DNA from: Stenotrophomonas maltophilia
GTDB lineage: Bacteria; Pseudomonadota; Gammaproteobacteria; Xanthomonadales; Xanthomonadaceae
DNA length: 64,000 nucleotides
Assembly (NCBI RefSeq): GCF_006974125.1
Contig: NZ_CP037858.1
Coordinates: 4,216,001-4,280,000 of the forward strand
Reading direction: 5' to 3'
This document shows positions 63,155 to 64,000 of this stretch, piece by piece. A program made the position numbers and the translations under genes. Under the pieces are notes generated by a model. That model worked only from the letters and a program-made list of their open reading frames with translations, was not told where the DNA came from and made no database searches. The first letter of the stretch is position 1; every line of letters begins with the position of its first letter.

Positions 63155-63427
63155 ATGAAACTGACCTCGCAACACATGAAGATGGCCCGTGCACTCAGCG
63201 TGGCGCTCATCGCCACCGTGAGCCTTGGCGCTTGCGCCTCTTACAAGAACGAGTTTGCAACGATCAACTCGCGTCTCGACCAGCTCGATGTAAAGGTGCA
63301 GGGCGCCGCCCAGAGTGCCGAGTCCGCCAACCAGTCGGCGCAGCAGGCCAACCAGCGTCTGGACCAGATCGAAGGCCGCGTGCAGCAGCTTGAAAGGGCA
63401 CCTGCCGGCCGCAAGCCGCGCGGTTAA
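63155..63427 (+). CDS. Lpp/OprI-like coiled-coil lipoprotein
   Basis: A 90-residue lipoprotein: signal with lipobox LGACAS, then about 45 residues with heptad coiled-coil pattern (ATINSRLDQLDVKVQGAAQSAESANQSAQQANQRLDQIEGRVQQLE) and a basic tail ending RKPRG. The architecture is that of the alanine/coiled-coil lipoproteins Lpp and OprI, which tie the outer membrane to peptidoglycan. The last residue is not Lys, so covalent linkage is not certain. GGAGG precedes the ATG at 63155. An L,D-transpeptidase-like gene follows. Confidence 0.82.
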   Translation: MKLTSQHMKMARALSVALIATVSLGACASYKNEFATINSRLDQLDVKVQGAAQSAESANQSAQQANQRLDQIEGRVQQLERAPAGRKPRG

Positions 63428-63470
63428 TCGCTCCCTCACCGTTTGAATTGATCCACCTCTGTATCGGGAA

Positions 63471-63494
63471 CCAGTGGCCTTCGCCGGCCACTGG
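63471..63494 (+). other. Hairpin between lipoprotein and L,D-transpeptidase-like gene
   Basis: CCAGTGGCC-TTCGCC-GGCCACTGG, a 9-bp stem with a 6-nt loop and no T-run. It may partly separate the two transcripts. Confidence 0.5.
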
Positions 63495-63532
63495 CATCCT
63501 TCCACCAAGATTGCATTGCAAGGAGCCGCCCC

Positions 63533-64000
63533 ATTCGCACTTCCTCCTCCCCTGCACGCCGCGCCCTCCATGCCGCACTGGCCATGGCACTGGTCGTTGC
63601 GTGCAGCGGCGTAGCCAATGCCAGGGACAAGGACGCACCTGCACCTCCGGTGGCCGCAGTCGATGAACTTCCCGCTGACCAGGGCGTCTCCGAGACAGTG
63701 ATCGAGCTGGCCGGCTGGGTGGTCGCCAGCAAGGATAACCAGGGTTATCCGTTCGCGATCATGGACAAGGCGGCCGCGCAGGTACTGGTCTTCGGTGGAG
63801 ACGGCAAGCTGCGTGGCGCGGCACCGGCGCTGTTCGGTTCGGCCATCGGCGATCACTCGGCCCCCGGCGTTGCCAAGCTCGCGCTGAGTGCGATTCCAGG
63901 CCATGACCGCACCACCCCGGCGGGCCGTTTCATTGGTGGCTACGGCCCCTCCGACGATGCCGGTCGCGTGCTGTGGGTGGACTACGATTCCGCCGTCTCG
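63533..64000 (+). CDS. L,D-transpeptidase-like secreted protein, incomplete at window edge
   Basis: At least 156 codons with no stop before the window ends. The frame reads RTSSSPARRALHAALAMAL... as a signal peptide, then ELAGWVVASKDNQGYPFAIMDKAAAQV and TTPAGRFIGGYG, which are typical of periplasmic YkuD-type L,D-transpeptidase-like proteins of xanthomonads; the catalytic SxGC block lies beyond the edge. The only codon with a good ribosome site (AAGGAG, 8 nt upstream) is ATT at 63533; the next ATG (63584) would cut off the n-region. Start is therefore uncertain. Confidence 0.65.
   Translation, partial: MRTSSSPARRALHAALAMALVVACSGVANARDKDAPAPPVAAVDELPADQGVSETVIELAGWVVASKDNQGYPFAIMDKAAAQVLVFGGDGKLRGAAPALFGSAIGDHSAPGVAKLALSAIPGHDRTTPAGRFIGGYGPSDDAGRVLWVDYDSAVS

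Noticed and set aside
1..64000. tRNA or rRNA genes, insertion sequences, integrases, prophage genes
   Set aside because: No T-loop-like tRNA pattern, transposase or integrase motif was noticed by reading; a dedicated scan (tRNAscan-SE, ISfinder) would be decisive.

Overview
This 64-kb window is chromosomal DNA from a high-GC gammaproteobacterium of the Xanthomonadaceae, very probably Stenotrophomonas (S. maltophilia group). The evidence is Xanthomonadaceae-type gene content (Ax21-family outer membrane protein, oleABCD, an XVIPCD-bearing effector of the bacteria-killing type IV secretion system, a cGMP/c-di-GMP signalling pair) and many short GTAG-type palindromes matching the SMAG repeats described for S. 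maltophilia. No tRNA, rRNA, CRISPR array, insertion sequence or prophage was seen.

Layout. 31-4824: leucine/isovalerate catabolism (liuA, liuB, liuD). 4846-10045: a putative RiPP locus with a SagB-type dehydrogenase, a small precursor with a nitrile-hydratase-like leader, a class III cyclase with TPRs, and a cyclic-nucleotide-binding diguanylate cyclase. 10455-14537: glyoxylate bypass (aceA, aceB) with a divergent LysR regulator. 14548-19740: a small possible immunity protein, a second LysR, an MFS carrier, a signal peptidase I, two tandem degenerate type II dehydroquinase-like genes, and several palindromic repeats. 19763-25310: M3 peptidase, PlsC-like acyltransferase, arfB, a DUF2059 protein, truC and an O-methyltransferase. 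25443-28575: a four-gene envelope polysaccharide cluster resembling E. coli yaiO/yaiP/yaiS. 28628-32650: ubiB, ubiJ, ddl and a DUF1328 peptide.

32733-38020: the long-chain olefin pathway oleD, oleC, oleB, oleA, interrupted by an oppositely oriented YkgJ-type gene. 38124-42909: a lipoprotein, an M16 peptidase, a secreted protein with four VRP repeats, and trmL. 43018-46582: glutaryl-CoA dehydrogenase, ETF-ubiquinone oxidoreductase and a cytochrome c. The ETF-ubiquinone oxidoreductase would take electrons from both acyl-CoA dehydrogenases in the window. 46576-50886: a BvgS-like hybrid sensor kinase divergent from a LuxR-type regulator. 51085-54144: a probable type IV effector and its candidate lipoprotein immunity partner. 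54391-59550: a glycine-zipper protein, a phosphotransferase, then a TPP riboswitch controlling a TonB-dependent receptor and a PnuT-type thiamine transporter, and a TonB-C-like protein. 59637-64000: DyP peroxidase, a small unknown protein, Ax21, a putative secreted zinc protease, an Lpp-like lipoprotein, and the start of an L,D-transpeptidase-like gene cut by the window edge.

Most interesting: (i) the RiPP precursor and dehydrogenase physically joined to a two-gene module that resembles the Xanthomonas cGMP to c-di-GMP relay; (ii) a tandem pair of dehydroquinase-fold proteins that have lost the recognisable catalytic residues; (iii) a three-domain peptidoglycan-attacking type IV effector next to a candidate immunity lipoprotein; (iv) a composite repeat of four palindromes present three times in the same order; and (v) GTAG repeats that themselves supply gene stop codons. 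All family assignments were made by reading motifs; no database search was run.
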